The notes beneath the pieces are model-generated. The model saw only the letters and a list, made by a program, of their open reading frames with translations. It did no database searches and was not told the DNA's origin. A DNA stretch of 64,000 nt, taken from the NCBI RefSeq assembly GCF_009792895.1, contig NZ_WSSC01000001.1, positions 62,001-126,000 of the forward strand, in the 5' to 3' direction. Source of the DNA: Pigmentibacter ruber (lineage in GTDB: Bacteria > Bdellovibrionota_B > Oligoflexia > Silvanigrellales > Silvanigrellaceae). The position numbers and the translations under genes were made by a program. Positions 17,360 through 26,900 of this stretch are shown in pieces; position 1 is the stretch's first letter, and every line of letters starts with the position of its first letter.

Positions 17360-19329
17360 TGGCTCAAAAAGAGATTGGTGAGGTTTCTATTGATTCACTG
17401 TTAACAGAAAATAGAAAATTTTTACCATCTAAATCTTTTGCAGAAGATTATATTTTAAAAGATTTTTCAACATATAAAAGAATGTATAATTCCTCCATAA
17501 AAAACCCACAAAAATTTTGGGAAGGAATGGCTACGAAACATTTAGTATTTTTTAAAAAGTGGCGAGCTATTCATAGATGGAAAGATTGTAATGCCGAATG
17601 GTTTGTTGGTGGTACTTTAAATATTTCCTACAATTGTTTAGACAGACATGTTTTTAGTAACAAAAATAACAAAGCAGCAATTATTTGGGAAGGTGAGCCT
17701 GGAGAAGTCAAAACGTTAACTTACCAACAATTATTAATGGAAGTTTCTAAATGCGCTAATGGATTAAAAAGTTTAGGCCTTGAAGTTGGTGATAAAGTAG
17801 CAATTTATATGCCATTAATTCCTGAAGCAGTAATTGCAATGCTTGCTTGTGTCCGCTTGGGGCTTGTACATACTGTTGTTTTTGGTGGGTTTAGTAGTAA
17901 TTCATTGCGCGATAGAATTCAGGATTCAAATTGTAAATTACTGATTACAGCCGATGGAGGCTTTCGCAAAGGCAATTCAGTAAAAATGAAAGACATGGCC
18001 GATGAAATATTAAAGGACACCCCAAGTATTCAAAATGTTCTTGTAGTGAAAAGAACAAACGAAAATGTAAATATGAAAAAAGGGCGAGATGTTTGGTGGC
18101 ATGAATTATTGGCAAAGCAACAAAATTATTGTGAGCCAGTAGCTGTTGGTTCTGAACATCCTGCCTTTATTTTGTATACTAGCGGCACGACAGGAAAGCC
18201 AAAAGGACTCTTGCATACCACTGCTGGATATTTGCTTGGTGCTACGGTAACAGCAAAATATATTTTTGATATTAAAGATTCAGATGTCTATTGGTGTACA
18301 GCTGATGTTGGTTGGATTACAGGACATTCTTATGTTGTGTATGGACCACTAAGTAACGGTGCAACTATTTTTATGTATGAAGGCGCTCCTACATTTCCAG
18401 AACCAGATCGCTTTTGGAAAATGATTTCTAACCACAAATTAACAATTTTATATACAGCTCCAACAGCAATTCGTGCTTTTATTCGTCTTGGAAATGAATA
18501 TCCTTTAAGACATGATCTTTCTAGTTTGAGATTACTTGGAACTGTAGGAGAACCTATCAATCCTGAAGCTTGGATCTGGTATTACGAAATTATTGGAAAG
18601 AAAAAATGCCCAATTGTAGATACATGGTGGCAGACAGAAACCGGAGCCGCTATGATTGCACCTTTGCCAGGAGTAACACCAACTAAACCTGGAAGTGCAA
18701 CTCTTCCTTTTTTTGGTATTGAACCTGTTATTCTTAAAAAAGACGGGACAAAATCAAAAGGATCTGAGGGAGGATATCTTTGTATTAAAAAACCATGGCC
18801 TTACATGGCGCGGACAATATATGGAGATCATGAGCGCTATAAAAATACTTATTGGAAGGAAATTGAAGGCCATTACTTTACTGGTGATGGTGCGCATCAG
18901 GATAAAGATGGTTATTTTTGGATCATGGGACGAGTGGATGATGTTATCAACGTGAGTGGGCATAGGCTTGGGACTATGGAAATTGAAAGTGCTGCAGTGC
19001 ATCATCCATGTATTGCAGAATGTGCTGTAGTTGGTAGACCTGATCAAATTAAAGGGCAAGGGATAGTTGCGTTTGTAACTTTAAAAAAAGCTGTTACGGT
19101 AAATAAATATTTAAAAGACGATATTTCAAATTTTATAACAAAAGAAATTGGCAGTCTTGCAAGACCTGATGAAATTCGTTTTACAGAAGCGTTACCCAAA
19201 ACTCGAAGTGGTAAAATTATGCGCAGACTTTTACGGGAACTTGCTACAACAGGTTCAATTAAAGGTGACACTACAACTCTTGAAGATTTTTCAGTACTTG
19301 AAAAATTAAGGGAGAAAGATGAAGAGTAA
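17359..19329 (+). CDS. acs: Acetyl-CoA synthetase (AMP-forming)
   Basis: The 656-residue protein is the normal Acs length. It has the P-loop YTSGTTGKPKG, the acetate pocket motif WWQTETG, and the C-terminal TRSGKIMRR in which K619 is the lysine acetylated in other Acs enzymes. It converts acetate, ATP and CoA to acetyl-CoA. The ATG at 17359 is chosen over one at 17332 because GGGAGGAATA precedes it. It overlaps the methyltransferase stop by one base, so coupled translation is expected. Why acs is tied to the methyltransferase is not evident. Confidence 0.95.
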   Translation: MAQKEIGEVSIDSLLTENRKFLPSKSFAEDYILKDFSTYKRMYNSSIKNPQKFWEGMATKHLVFFKKWRAIHRWKDCNAEWFVGGTLNISYNCLDRHVFSNKNNKAAIIWEGEPGEVKTLTYQQLLMEVSKCANGLKSLGLEVGDKVAIYMPLIPEAVIAMLACVRLGLVHTVVFGGFSSNSLRDRIQDSNCKLLITADGGFRKGNSVKMKDMADEILKDTPSIQNVLVVKRTNENVNMKKGRDVWWHELLAKQQNYCEPVAVGSEHPAFILYTSGTTGKPKGLLHTTAGYLLGATVTAKYIFDIKDSDVYWCTADVGWITGHSYVVYGPLSNGATIFMYEGAPTFPEPDRFWKMISNHKLTILYTAPTAIRAFIRLGNEYPLRHDLSSLRLLGTVGEPINPEAWIWYYEIIGKKKCPIVDTWWQTETGAAMIAPLPGVTPTKPGSATLPFFGIEPVILKKDGTKSKGSEGGYLCIKKPWPYMARTIYGDHERYKNTYWKEIEGHYFTGDGAHQDKDGYFWIMGRVDDVINVSGHRLGTMEIESAAVHHPCIAECAVVGRPDQIKGQGIVAFVTLKKAVTVNKYLKDDISNFITKEIGSLARPDEIRFTEALPKTRSGKIMRRLLRELATTGSIKGDTTTLEDFSVLEKLREKDEE

Positions 19330-19372
19330 ATGCAAAGCAAAGTAACTAAATTTTTATTTTAAATATTCCTTA

Positions 19373-20488
19373 TTATTCGATTAGGGGAAGTATTACTATA
19401 AATTTTGCATTCTCACTAAATGAATCATATAAAATACTTCCATATTGTATTTCAAGAAGTTTTTTACTGATACTGAGGCCTAAACCAATTCCTTTTTCTC
19501 TATTTTTTGTCGTATAAAATGGTTTCATAAGTTGTTCTTGAATTTCAATTGGAAGTCTCTTACCACTATCAGTTACAGAAATTTGCACTGCTTTATTTTC
19601 TGTCCAGCAATCAATTGTGATCCATCTCTCTTCAAGATTTTGCTCAGCAATTGATTCGCATGAATTTTTTATTAAATTTATAAAAACTTGTATGAGCAGT
19701 TCAGGTAAGCACTGAATGATTATATTTTTGTCACAATTAATCTGAACTTTTATATCATTAATTTTAAGATTGTCTTCAAGCAAATATTTTGTATTTTCTA
19801 GAAGTTCAAATAAATTATATTTTTCTTTACTAATTCTCTTAGTATTTGGGTATGCGAGCATTTTAATACTTTTAATTATTTTGGTAATCATCTCAGAGTG
19901 AGAAACAATTTTTTCAGAATATTTTAAGGCGTTTTGCAATGCTACATTTTTAGGTTGATTTGCTAGTTCATCTTCAAGATATTTTTTAAGAAGATAAGTA
20001 GAACCTGAAATAAAAGCAATATGATTATTTATATTATGGATAATTCCAGGTGAAATTTCTGATAATAAAGAAAGTTGTTGTTCGTGAACATATTCTATTT
20101 GTGAGTATGGGTTTGCAGACTTAATACCTTTTTCTTCAAGAAATTTTTTTGTTGCACCTACAATATCATCGATGGCAAATGGTTTATTAAATAATGCAGT
20201 GCCTCCAAGGTCATTTGCTTCTTCTGCTGAAAGATCAGAATAAGCTGACATACAGACAATAACTGGTTTGTAATCTTCTAAATTTTTTAATTCCTCAAGA
20301 AGTTGATAACCAGTACTCACTGGCATGCGCATATCCGTTAAAATAACATCAGGTAATGATTGTTTACAGATAGACAAAGCTTCTTTTCCATTTTTTGCAG
20401 TCAGAGTATCAAATCCTTCTTTTTTGTATTTTAAGGATAAAAATTGGCATATTATAGGTTCATCATCAACAATAAGAATAGAAGGCAT
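19373..20488 (-). CDS. Receiver-histidine kinase hybrid (soluble)
   Basis: The N-terminal receiver has the D8-D9 acidic pair, phospho-acceptor D52 (ILTDMRMP) and K102 (NKPF). A histidine-kinase core follows with H151 in GIIHNINNHIAF, N-box NLIKNSCESI and glycine motifs SVTDSGKR and GIGLGLSI. There are no membrane segments. This receiver-first layout suggests it takes a phosphoryl signal from another kinase and passes it on. It is transcribed divergently from the membrane kinase next door, a likely partner. It converges on acs with a gap of 43 nt and no clear terminator. Confidence 0.88.
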   Translation of the reverse strand: MPSILIVDDEPIICQFLSLKYKKEGFDTLTAKNGKEALSICKQSLPDVILTDMRMPVSTGYQLLEELKNLEDYKPVIVCMSAYSDLSAEEANDLGGTALFNKPFAIDDIVGATKKFLEEKGIKSANPYSQIEYVHEQQLSLLSEISPGIIHNINNHIAFISGSTYLLKKYLEDELANQPKNVALQNALKYSEKIVSHSEMITKIIKSIKMLAYPNTKRISKEKYNLFELLENTKYLLEDNLKINDIKVQINCDKNIIIQCLPELLIQVFINLIKNSCESIAEQNLEERWITIDCWTENKAVQISVTDSGKRLPIEIQEQLMKPFYTTKNREKGIGLGLSISKKLLEIQYGSILYDSFSENAKFIVILPLIE

Positions 20489-20632
20489 AGAGCTCCCTTA
20501 AATCATCCTAAAGTTCTTTCCCATTTTTTTCGGAGAAATTAACTTAAAATTTAAACTTTTTAAAAAAATAATAAAGAAACTGAATACGGTTACGAAAATA
20601 ATAAGTATTTGTAATTGAAAGGAAATTATGGA

Positions 20633-22432
20633 TTGATAGAAAGTCCTTTGTTTGTAAATTTAATTTTAAACGATGACTTGATAAGTAGCGACTTACTCGG
20701 GATTTATGCTATTTTAATTTTTGGAATATTACTTGTTTTTTTAGTATATTCAGTGGTTTTTTCTGTTTATTTTAAACGAAAAAATTATTATCTTTATAAT
20801 GTTTATTTAATTTCGTTAATTTTTTTCATTTTAACAACTTCCGATGTAGCAAAAAAAATTTATTTAGACAAAAGTGAATTATTTTATTCTGTAAACTTTA
20901 TTTTATGCCATGTTTTGCTTTTTATTTCGCTTTCCTTGTTTTTAATTAGTTCATTAAAATTAAAGAAAAATATACCAAAAATTGCAAAATTTTTAGTATA
21001 CTTTATGGCTTATCCTTGTTTTCTAGTTCTTTTGTCTATTTTTAACTTGCAGTTATCAAAAATGTTAATTTTATATTTATTTATTTTTTTTCCAGTAATT
21101 TTTTTATTTATTACTTTTTTTTCCTTTAGATATGAAAATATTTTTGCAAAAAATTATTTAAAAATATTAATTTTTATTTTGCTGGCTTATTTTATTTATG
21201 CAATTAATTTAAATTATGAACTTCATACAAAAAATATTTTTAAATTTATTTTATATACATCTTTTGTAATTGAAGTAATATATTACTCTTTTGCCTTGGC
21301 TAATAAACTTAGAAAATACTCTGATGATATAAAGTTACTAGAAAGAAAAGCTATTTTGCAGGATATTAAATTTCATGATTTATTAGATGTAACTTTTGAC
21401 TGCTTTTGGGAAACTGATAATTTTGGAAATTTAGTTTATATTTCAAAAAAAATATATGAAAAATTAGGAAATACTAACGAAAATTTTAAGTTTAAAAAAC
21501 TAGAAGATTTGTTCTCAAATAAAGCTCCAAATGAACTAAAAATTCATTTAAGAGCTGTTATGAATAAAAGAAAATCTTTTAAAAATATTGATTTAGTAAG
21601 TGAAAAGAATGATGGGCAATTTATATGGTTTAATGTTAATGCAATAGAGAAAATTGATAATTATGGATATTTTCAAGGATATATTGGAGCATTAATAGAT
21701 GAAACAAAAGCAAAATACATTCAAGAAGAAAAATTTCTTGAAAATAATATTAAAAGTTTAGCAAGAATGGCAGGTTCTATTGCGCATGAAATTAATAACC
21801 CTTTAGCTTACATCTTCTTAGGAATAGATTCTGTTATTAATAATAGTGAAATAGTACACTTAAATAGTAAAGATAAAATTTTACATACTTTAACGGAAAT
21901 GAAAAAAAAGGGGTTAAAAATATCGCAAATAGTTGCTAAATTAAAGGGATTATCCTTACAAAGTAACGATTTAATTAAAACTGATTGTAGGCTATCTGCA
22001 GTTGTAGATATGGCTCTTAAATTTTGTGAAAATGAATTAAAAACAACAAAAATTAAGGTGAAATTATCGATACCAGAGAATGAAAAGTTGGTGACAATTA
22101 AGAAAGAAGAAGTTTCAAAGGCTCTTGTGAATCTTATCCATAATGCTATTGAAGCTACAGAAAATATATCTGAACCAACTTTAATTATTACAATATATGA
22201 AGAAGGAAATGAGGATATTATTCTCTCAATTATGGATAATGGTATACCTATACCTATAGATAAAAGGGTAAGTATATTTGAACCTTTTTATACTACAAAA
22301 GATTTTAAGAACTTAGGCTTGGGATTAACTCAGTCATATCAATTTGTTAGACGTAATGGAGGGAATCTATATTTAGATCCCACATCGAGTAATACTAACT
22401 TTCTCATGAAATTTAAAGGAAAAGATAATTAA
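20633..22432 (+). CDS. Membrane sensor histidine kinase, seven-helix N-terminus, PAS domain
   Basis: About seven hydrophobic helices fill residues 12-235, like 7TMR-DISM sensors. A PAS-like region (about 255-365, with DCFWETD and FIWFNVNA) and a kinase core follow: H385 in GSIAHEINNPLAY, N-box LVNLIHNAIEAT, MDNG and GLGLTQSY. No ATG suits the 5' end. A TTG at 20633 lies 9 nt after AAAGGA and is chosen; another TTG at 20615 is possible. It is divergent from the receiver-kinase gene. The ligand is unknown. Confidence 0.85.
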   Translation: MIESPLFVNLILNDDLISSDLLGIYAILIFGILLVFLVYSVVFSVYFKRKNYYLYNVYLISLIFFILTTSDVAKKIYLDKSELFYSVNFILCHVLLFISLSLFLISSLKLKKNIPKIAKFLVYFMAYPCFLVLLSIFNLQLSKMLILYLFIFFPVIFLFITFFSFRYENIFAKNYLKILIFILLAYFIYAINLNYELHTKNIFKFILYTSFVIEVIYYSFALANKLRKYSDDIKLLERKAILQDIKFHDLLDVTFDCFWETDNFGNLVYISKKIYEKLGNTNENFKFKKLEDLFSNKAPNELKIHLRAVMNKRKSFKNIDLVSEKNDGQFIWFNVNAIEKIDNYGYFQGYIGALIDETKAKYIQEEKFLENNIKSLARMAGSIAHEINNPLAYIFLGIDSVINNSEIVHLNSKDKILHTLTEMKKKGLKISQIVAKLKGLSLQSNDLIKTDCRLSAVVDMALKFCENELKTTKIKVKLSIPENEKLVTIKKEEVSKALVNLIHNAIEATENISEPTLIITIYEEGNEDIILSIMDNGIPIPIDKRVSIFEPFYTTKDFKNLGLGLTQSYQFVRRNGGNLYLDPTSSNTNFLMKFKGKDN

Positions 22433-22457
22433 AATGAGAACTATCTAACCTTTCTCG

Positions 22458-22486
22458 TTGACAGTTTTTTATTGATCAAATAAGCT
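22458..22486 (+). promoter_or_regulatory. Candidate promoter of the asn leader transcript
   Basis: A perfect -35 TTGACA (22458-22463) is followed after exactly 17 nt by TAAGCT (22481-22486). Transcription would begin near 22492, about 40 nt before the leader peptide start. Confidence 0.65.
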
Positions 22487-22491
22487 AACAA

Positions 22492-22511
22492 GGTTACGAA
22501 TATCTGTAACC
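22492..22511 (+). other. Hairpin at the predicted 5' end of the asn leader RNA
   Basis: GGTTAC pairs with GTAACC around an 8-nt loop. It would form at the extreme 5' end of the leader transcript, upstream of the peptide's ribosome binding site, where it could stabilise the RNA or act as an operator in DNA. Confidence 0.5.
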
Positions 22512-22532
22512 CTTCATAAAAGGTGAATTGCA

Positions 22533-22667
22533 ATGAAATTAGAAAGTCTATTTATTACTAAAATAGGAGAAGCTTTTGACCTTGCTTCTCAAGAAATAAT
22601 GTTATCAACACTTGTTTCTTCTTCTAATAATTGCAATTCTAATAACGCCAATCTAAATAATAATTAA
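22533..22667 (+). CDS. Asn-rich leader peptide of a putative asnA attenuator
   Basis: A 44-codon frame starts at ATG 22533 with AAGGTG 7 nt upstream. Its last thirteen residues are NNCNSNNANLNNN: nine Asn codons (eight AAT, one AAC) just before the stop at 22665. It is preceded by its own promoter and followed by an intrinsic terminator and then by asnA, the asparagine synthetase gene. Leader peptides of trp, his, thr and leu operons have this design, with control codons for the amino acid made by the operon. I infer that ribosome stalling at these codons when Asn-tRNA is scarce permits readthrough into asnA. A secreted or modified peptide is the alternative. Confidence 0.75.
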   Translation: MKLESLFITKIGEAFDLASQEIMLSTLVSSSNNCNSNNANLNNN

Positions 22668-22735
22668 TTCCAATTTTATAAAAATTTAATACATTTTTCA
22701 GAAAAATTATTTGTTAATTTGTTTTCTGAATTTTT
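22629..22735 (+). promoter_or_regulatory. Putative asparagine attenuator: competing protector, antiterminator and terminator stems
   Basis: Three mutually exclusive pairings can be drawn. Protector: 22629-22638, inside the Asn codons, pairs with 22666-22675 (9 of 10 pairs). Antiterminator: 22672-22677 pairs with 22703-22708, with an inner stem 22680-22685 with 22693-22698. Terminator: 22697-22705 (TTCAGAAAA) pairs with 22722-22730 (TTTTCTGAA), followed by TTTTT. The antiterminator uses bases of the terminator's 5' arm. The region is very AT-rich, so the first two stems need folding analysis; the terminator is solid. Confidence 0.65.
22697..22735 (+). terminator. Intrinsic terminator between the Asn leader peptide and asnA
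   Basis: A perfect 9-bp stem with a 16-nt loop and a T5 tract stands 29 nt after the leader stop and 28 nt before the asnA start. It blocks asnA unless it is disrupted. Confidence 0.75.
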
Positions 22736-22762
22736 CAAACCCTAATTTATTTGAGGTGATTT

Positions 22763-23764
22763 ATGTCATTTAGCTCAATTGCGAGTTCTATTTCTTCAAC
22801 TTCAGCTGCTGAATTAAAAACAGTTGAAAAACATTTACACTTTGTAAAAACATTTTTTGCTGATCAGCTTGCTGAAACATTAAATCTACAAAAAGTGTCA
22901 GCACCACTTTTTGTTGAAGCAGGGACAGGAATAAACGATGATTTAAATGGAATTGAAATTCCTGTTTCTTTTAAAATTCCTGAATATAGTCAAAGCAAGT
23001 CAATTGAAATAGTCCAGTCATTAGCAAAATGGAAACGAATCATGCTGAAAAAATATGATTTCAGTATTGGGGAGGGACTATATACTGATATGCGAGCAAT
23101 TCGCCCTTGTGATAAAATCGATGCAACTCATTCTGCTTATGTTGATCAGTGGGATTGGGAACGTGTTATAAGTAAAGAACAAAGAAATTTAAGTTACTTA
23201 AAACAACTTGTCGAAAAAATTTATACAGCTATAAAAACAACTGAAATTGTTTTTGCCCAAAAATACTCTGCAACTACACCTATTTTGCCAGATTCTATTA
23301 AATTTATTCATACTGAAGAATTGCTAGAGCTATATCCGCATTTATCTCCTGTAGAAAGAGAAACTGAAATTTGTCGCAAGTATGGAGCTGTTTTTTTAAT
23401 TGGAATAGGTGGGAAATTAAAGAACGGAATTCCCCATGATGGCAGAGCACCAGACTACGACGATTGGAGTTCCATTACAGAAAAAGGTTTTCAAGGATTA
23501 AACGGGGATATTCTTGTTTGGAATCCAGAGCTACAAAGTACTTTTGAACTTTCATCAATGGGAATTCGAGTGGATGCTGAAACCTTACAAAGACAATTGA
23601 AGCTTTTAGACTGCCAAGAGCGTTCTGCACTATATTTTCATTCACAATTGTTAAAAGGTGAATTGCCGTTGTCAATTGGTGGTGGCATTGGACAGTCTAG
23701 ATTAGCAATGTTTTTGCTCAGAAAGAAGCATATTGGACAAGTGCAGGCTGCTGTTTTTAAATAA
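22763..23764 (+). CDS. asnA: Aspartate-ammonia ligase (asparagine synthetase A)
   Basis: The 333-residue protein matches AsnA (E. coli 330). It makes Asn from Asp, ammonia and ATP on a class II aminoacyl-tRNA-synthetase-like fold. Family motifs include VEAGTGINDDLNG, YTDMRAIRP, YVDQWDWE, HDGRAPDYDDW, GDILVWN, SSMGIRVD and SIGGGIGQSR. GAGGTG precedes the ATG. The upstream Asn-rich leader and terminator suggest attenuation by asparagine supply. No T-box or AsnC-like gene was seen nearby. It ends in its own terminator. Confidence 0.96.
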   Translation: MSFSSIASSISSTSAAELKTVEKHLHFVKTFFADQLAETLNLQKVSAPLFVEAGTGINDDLNGIEIPVSFKIPEYSQSKSIEIVQSLAKWKRIMLKKYDFSIGEGLYTDMRAIRPCDKIDATHSAYVDQWDWERVISKEQRNLSYLKQLVEKIYTAIKTTEIVFAQKYSATTPILPDSIKFIHTEELLELYPHLSPVERETEICRKYGAVFLIGIGGKLKNGIPHDGRAPDYDDWSSITEKGFQGLNGDILVWNPELQSTFELSSMGIRVDAETLQRQLKLLDCQERSALYFHSQLLKGELPLSIGGGIGQSRLAMFLLRKKHIGQVQAAVFK

Positions 23765-23779
23765 TTTTATAAGAAAAAG

Positions 23780-23819
23780 AAGGTCTACCTCAACATAAAG
23801 TTAGGGTAGACCTTTTTTT
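23780..23819 (+). terminator. Rho-independent terminator after asnA
   Basis: AAGGTCTACC (23780-23789) pairs with GGTAGACCTT (23805-23814), followed by a T-run. It lies 15 nt after the asnA stop. Confidence 0.85.
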
Positions 23820-23929
23820 ACAAAGAAAAAATAAATAAAGCTGAAATGATTGTATCTCATAAAAAAATGTTCAATTATCCCTTAGTCTGTCCACCGAAAT
23901 GACTATGCTAGAGGGGCTTGATAAAAAAC

Positions 23930-26900
23930 ATGCTGAATCAAATTCAAATGAAAAGACAGCTTCTAAAAAGTAAAGATGAATTAGAAGGTTTTACTTTAAA
24001 GAATAGGTCAATTTTTTATGAACCAAATGAACAGAGAAGTGTTAATTTATCTTCAGAAGAAACATTATGTGGAGTGCAAACAGCAAGTGATCCTTTTGCA
24101 AATCAGGTTTTTCGTTGGAGTTCAAAAGAGTTTGATCAGTTATTAAGCTCTAAAGCTATTGATTTAAGTTCTATTTTAAAAATTAAAGATAAAGATTTTA
24201 GTACTAAAATAAATCTGTATCAAAGATTAAATTATTTTTGCCATCTTAGTTTTTTGTCTGAATCAAATGATAATAACCCTGGATTGTTTTTATTGGGACC
24301 ATTTTTAGAATGGAAAAGCCCTATAAATAATACAAATGCACCTATTTTTAAAATTCCTGTTTATTTAAAAAAAGACAATGAAAATAGATTTATCATTGTA
24401 GTTAAAGAAAAAACGTTTACCTTTAGTAAAGTCTTGTTATTTTATTTAGATTATACTTTTAATATTAAAATAAATGAGGAAAAAACATTTACATCAGCTA
24501 ATTATGCTTTACATTATTTGATAGAAAAATTACGAATGAGTAATATTGATATCCAATTTTTAAAATATAAGTATGATGTGAAATATGAAGAAGAGCATTT
24601 ATCAAGTCAATTTTCAATTTACGACTTTATTTATTTAGATGTATTTGAACAAGATTTTTTACCTATACATCAAGATTTTAATAATGTCATAAGAAGTTTT
24701 AGTGAAAATAGATTTATTAAAAAAATTGCAGATGGCATTGAAGAAAAATTAGAACAAAACATAGAAAATTTTCAAGCAACCTCATTTTTAGATAACATTA
24801 ATTCCAATATTCTCCCATATCAAGCTGAATATAATATTTTGCAAATATTACAAAAAATAGAAATGTATGATATTATAAAACTTGAAAGTATTTATGGTCT
24901 TGAAGTAGAAAAAAATTTAATTAATATTCTTGCTTTCTATATTTTGGAAGGGAAATACGTTTTATTTGTTTCAGAATCAAATAAAACACTAAATGATATA
25001 TATTTGCAACTATCAAATTTAGGATTTAAGAATAGGCTTGCTAAAATTTCAGCTGAAATTGATAATAAATATGACGTATATGATACTATATTTGAACAGT
25101 TTAATGAAATTCGAGGTGAAATAAATAAAGATAAATTTCTTGATTCATTAAATTTTTTGAAGAAAACTAAATTTGAAATTAATGAATTGACTAAAATTCT
25201 TCAAGAAAAACATTTAAAAAGCGGTTTAGCTAATTTTGAAATATTACACAAAGTTTTTTTTGCTAAAAAAGAGCTTTTTGATAATAATGTTTATCAAAAA
25301 TTTGGTTATATAGAATGGAGTAAATTAGCAAGTATTTTAGATGATATTAACGGTATACAATATTTTTATAATCGCCTTAATAATAATTTAGATAGCCCAT
25401 GGCGATTTAAATTAACTAGAACGTTGAAAAATAAAAAAATATTTGATGAATTGCAAGAAATAAAAAGCAATATTAATAATTTAAAAGGAACTAAGGCTTA
25501 TATTGAATATAAATATAATCAATTTTTAAAACAACATGTTTTGGAAGAACAACTGCCGCAATATTTTATTTTTCTAGAAAATTTTAAAGATTATTTCGAT
25601 ATTTCTTATGACTATCGATTGTTATGGGAAAACAAGGTAAATTTTTTAATTGATTTGCGAAAATTTAGTACTGAAATAATAGAGCTTTTAGAAGAAATTA
25701 TTTTGATAAAAAACAGTTTTGATCAACCAAAAGAAGAGCCAGATATTGCAACGGTAGATGAAATAATAGAATTTTTTAGTGATTTATCCCCATATACTAA
25801 TTGGTTTAATAAAAAATATTGGTCTTTAAAAAGAAAAGCAAAACAAATATTTCCAAACTGGGACGAAAATATAAAAATATTTAAAGACTATAAAAGCTAT
25901 CTTGCTCTTTGTAGCAAATTAGAAGACTACATTCAGAAAATAAAATATAATGTGTTTTCTGAACCATTTAATTCGGAAATATGCTTTGAAAAAATTCAAA
26001 AAATATGTGCTGAGTTAGAAAAAATGCATGAACTTTTTAATTTAGCAAAAGAATGTATATCACAAGAACATTTCTCAGAACTAACAGAATCATATTATAG
26101 TTATAAAAATAAAATTCAATTCTTTCGTGAGTTAGATGAAATTAGTAAGCAATTAAAAGAATGTGATGAAAATATTGAGATAGAATGGCAAAAACTTTCA
26201 CAATTTATTCAAGTTGAAAAAGTAAATTTAGGAAGTATTGAGAAGAAAATAAGTTTTATTAATGTACTTATTGATAGAATGGATGATATAGATTTTATTC
26301 ATCAGTATAATAATATAATAAATAATTTACAGGATAAATACCAGTTAGTTAACTTAGATATCGAAATCATTGAAAGCTTGTCTAATTACCAAGTACCTTG
26401 GAAAGAAGTAGTATACGCTTCTGTTGTGATTGGATGGTTTAATGATATTTTATCATATAATCCTTCTTTGAAGTTATATGGAAGAGAATATCTTGAAAAT
26501 CTTGCTCTTGAATATCTTGAAGCAAATGAATACGTAAAAGCAAATTTGTATCATTACTATGAAAGTCAAGATAATTATCAAACAATAAATATTAAGGAAC
26601 AAAAATTATATAAGCAAATGTTATATAATTTACTTAAGAAAGACACTTCTATTTTAAACCCCGAAGAAAGCAAATTATTTAAATCTTTAAAATCTTGTTG
26701 GTTGTTGTCAGCAAATTCTGTCTCGAAATATTTGCCCTATGAAAATTGTATGTTTGATCTTGTGATTCTTGATATTAAAGATCAAACAAATATGGATAAA
26801 TTTATCCCAGCAATTTTTCGTGGCAAAAAATTAATAAAACTAGATTACGATTCTAGGTTAGAATATAATTTTTTAGGTAATAAAAAAACTTTTGCAGAAC

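Noticed and set aside
20588-20596. GGTTACGAA shared by the kinase upstream region and the asn leader (22492-22500)
   Set aside because: Only a 9-mer with no further similarity; in the leader it is part of a local hairpin. Chance is likely.
22533-22667. The 44-residue peptide as a RiPP precursor or agr-like pheromone for the neighbouring seven-helix kinase
   Set aside because: No modification enzyme, protease or exporter is adjacent. The Asn run ending exactly at the stop, the terminator and asnA behind it are better explained by attenuation.
22487-22762. T-box riboswitch upstream of asnA
   Set aside because: No T-box consensus or specifier-loop layout was found, and the leader carries a translated frame instead.
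23905-23973. 22-codon frame (MLEGLDKKHAESN) overlapping the start of the pseudo-helicase gene
   Set aside because: No ribosome binding site of its own; probably chance.
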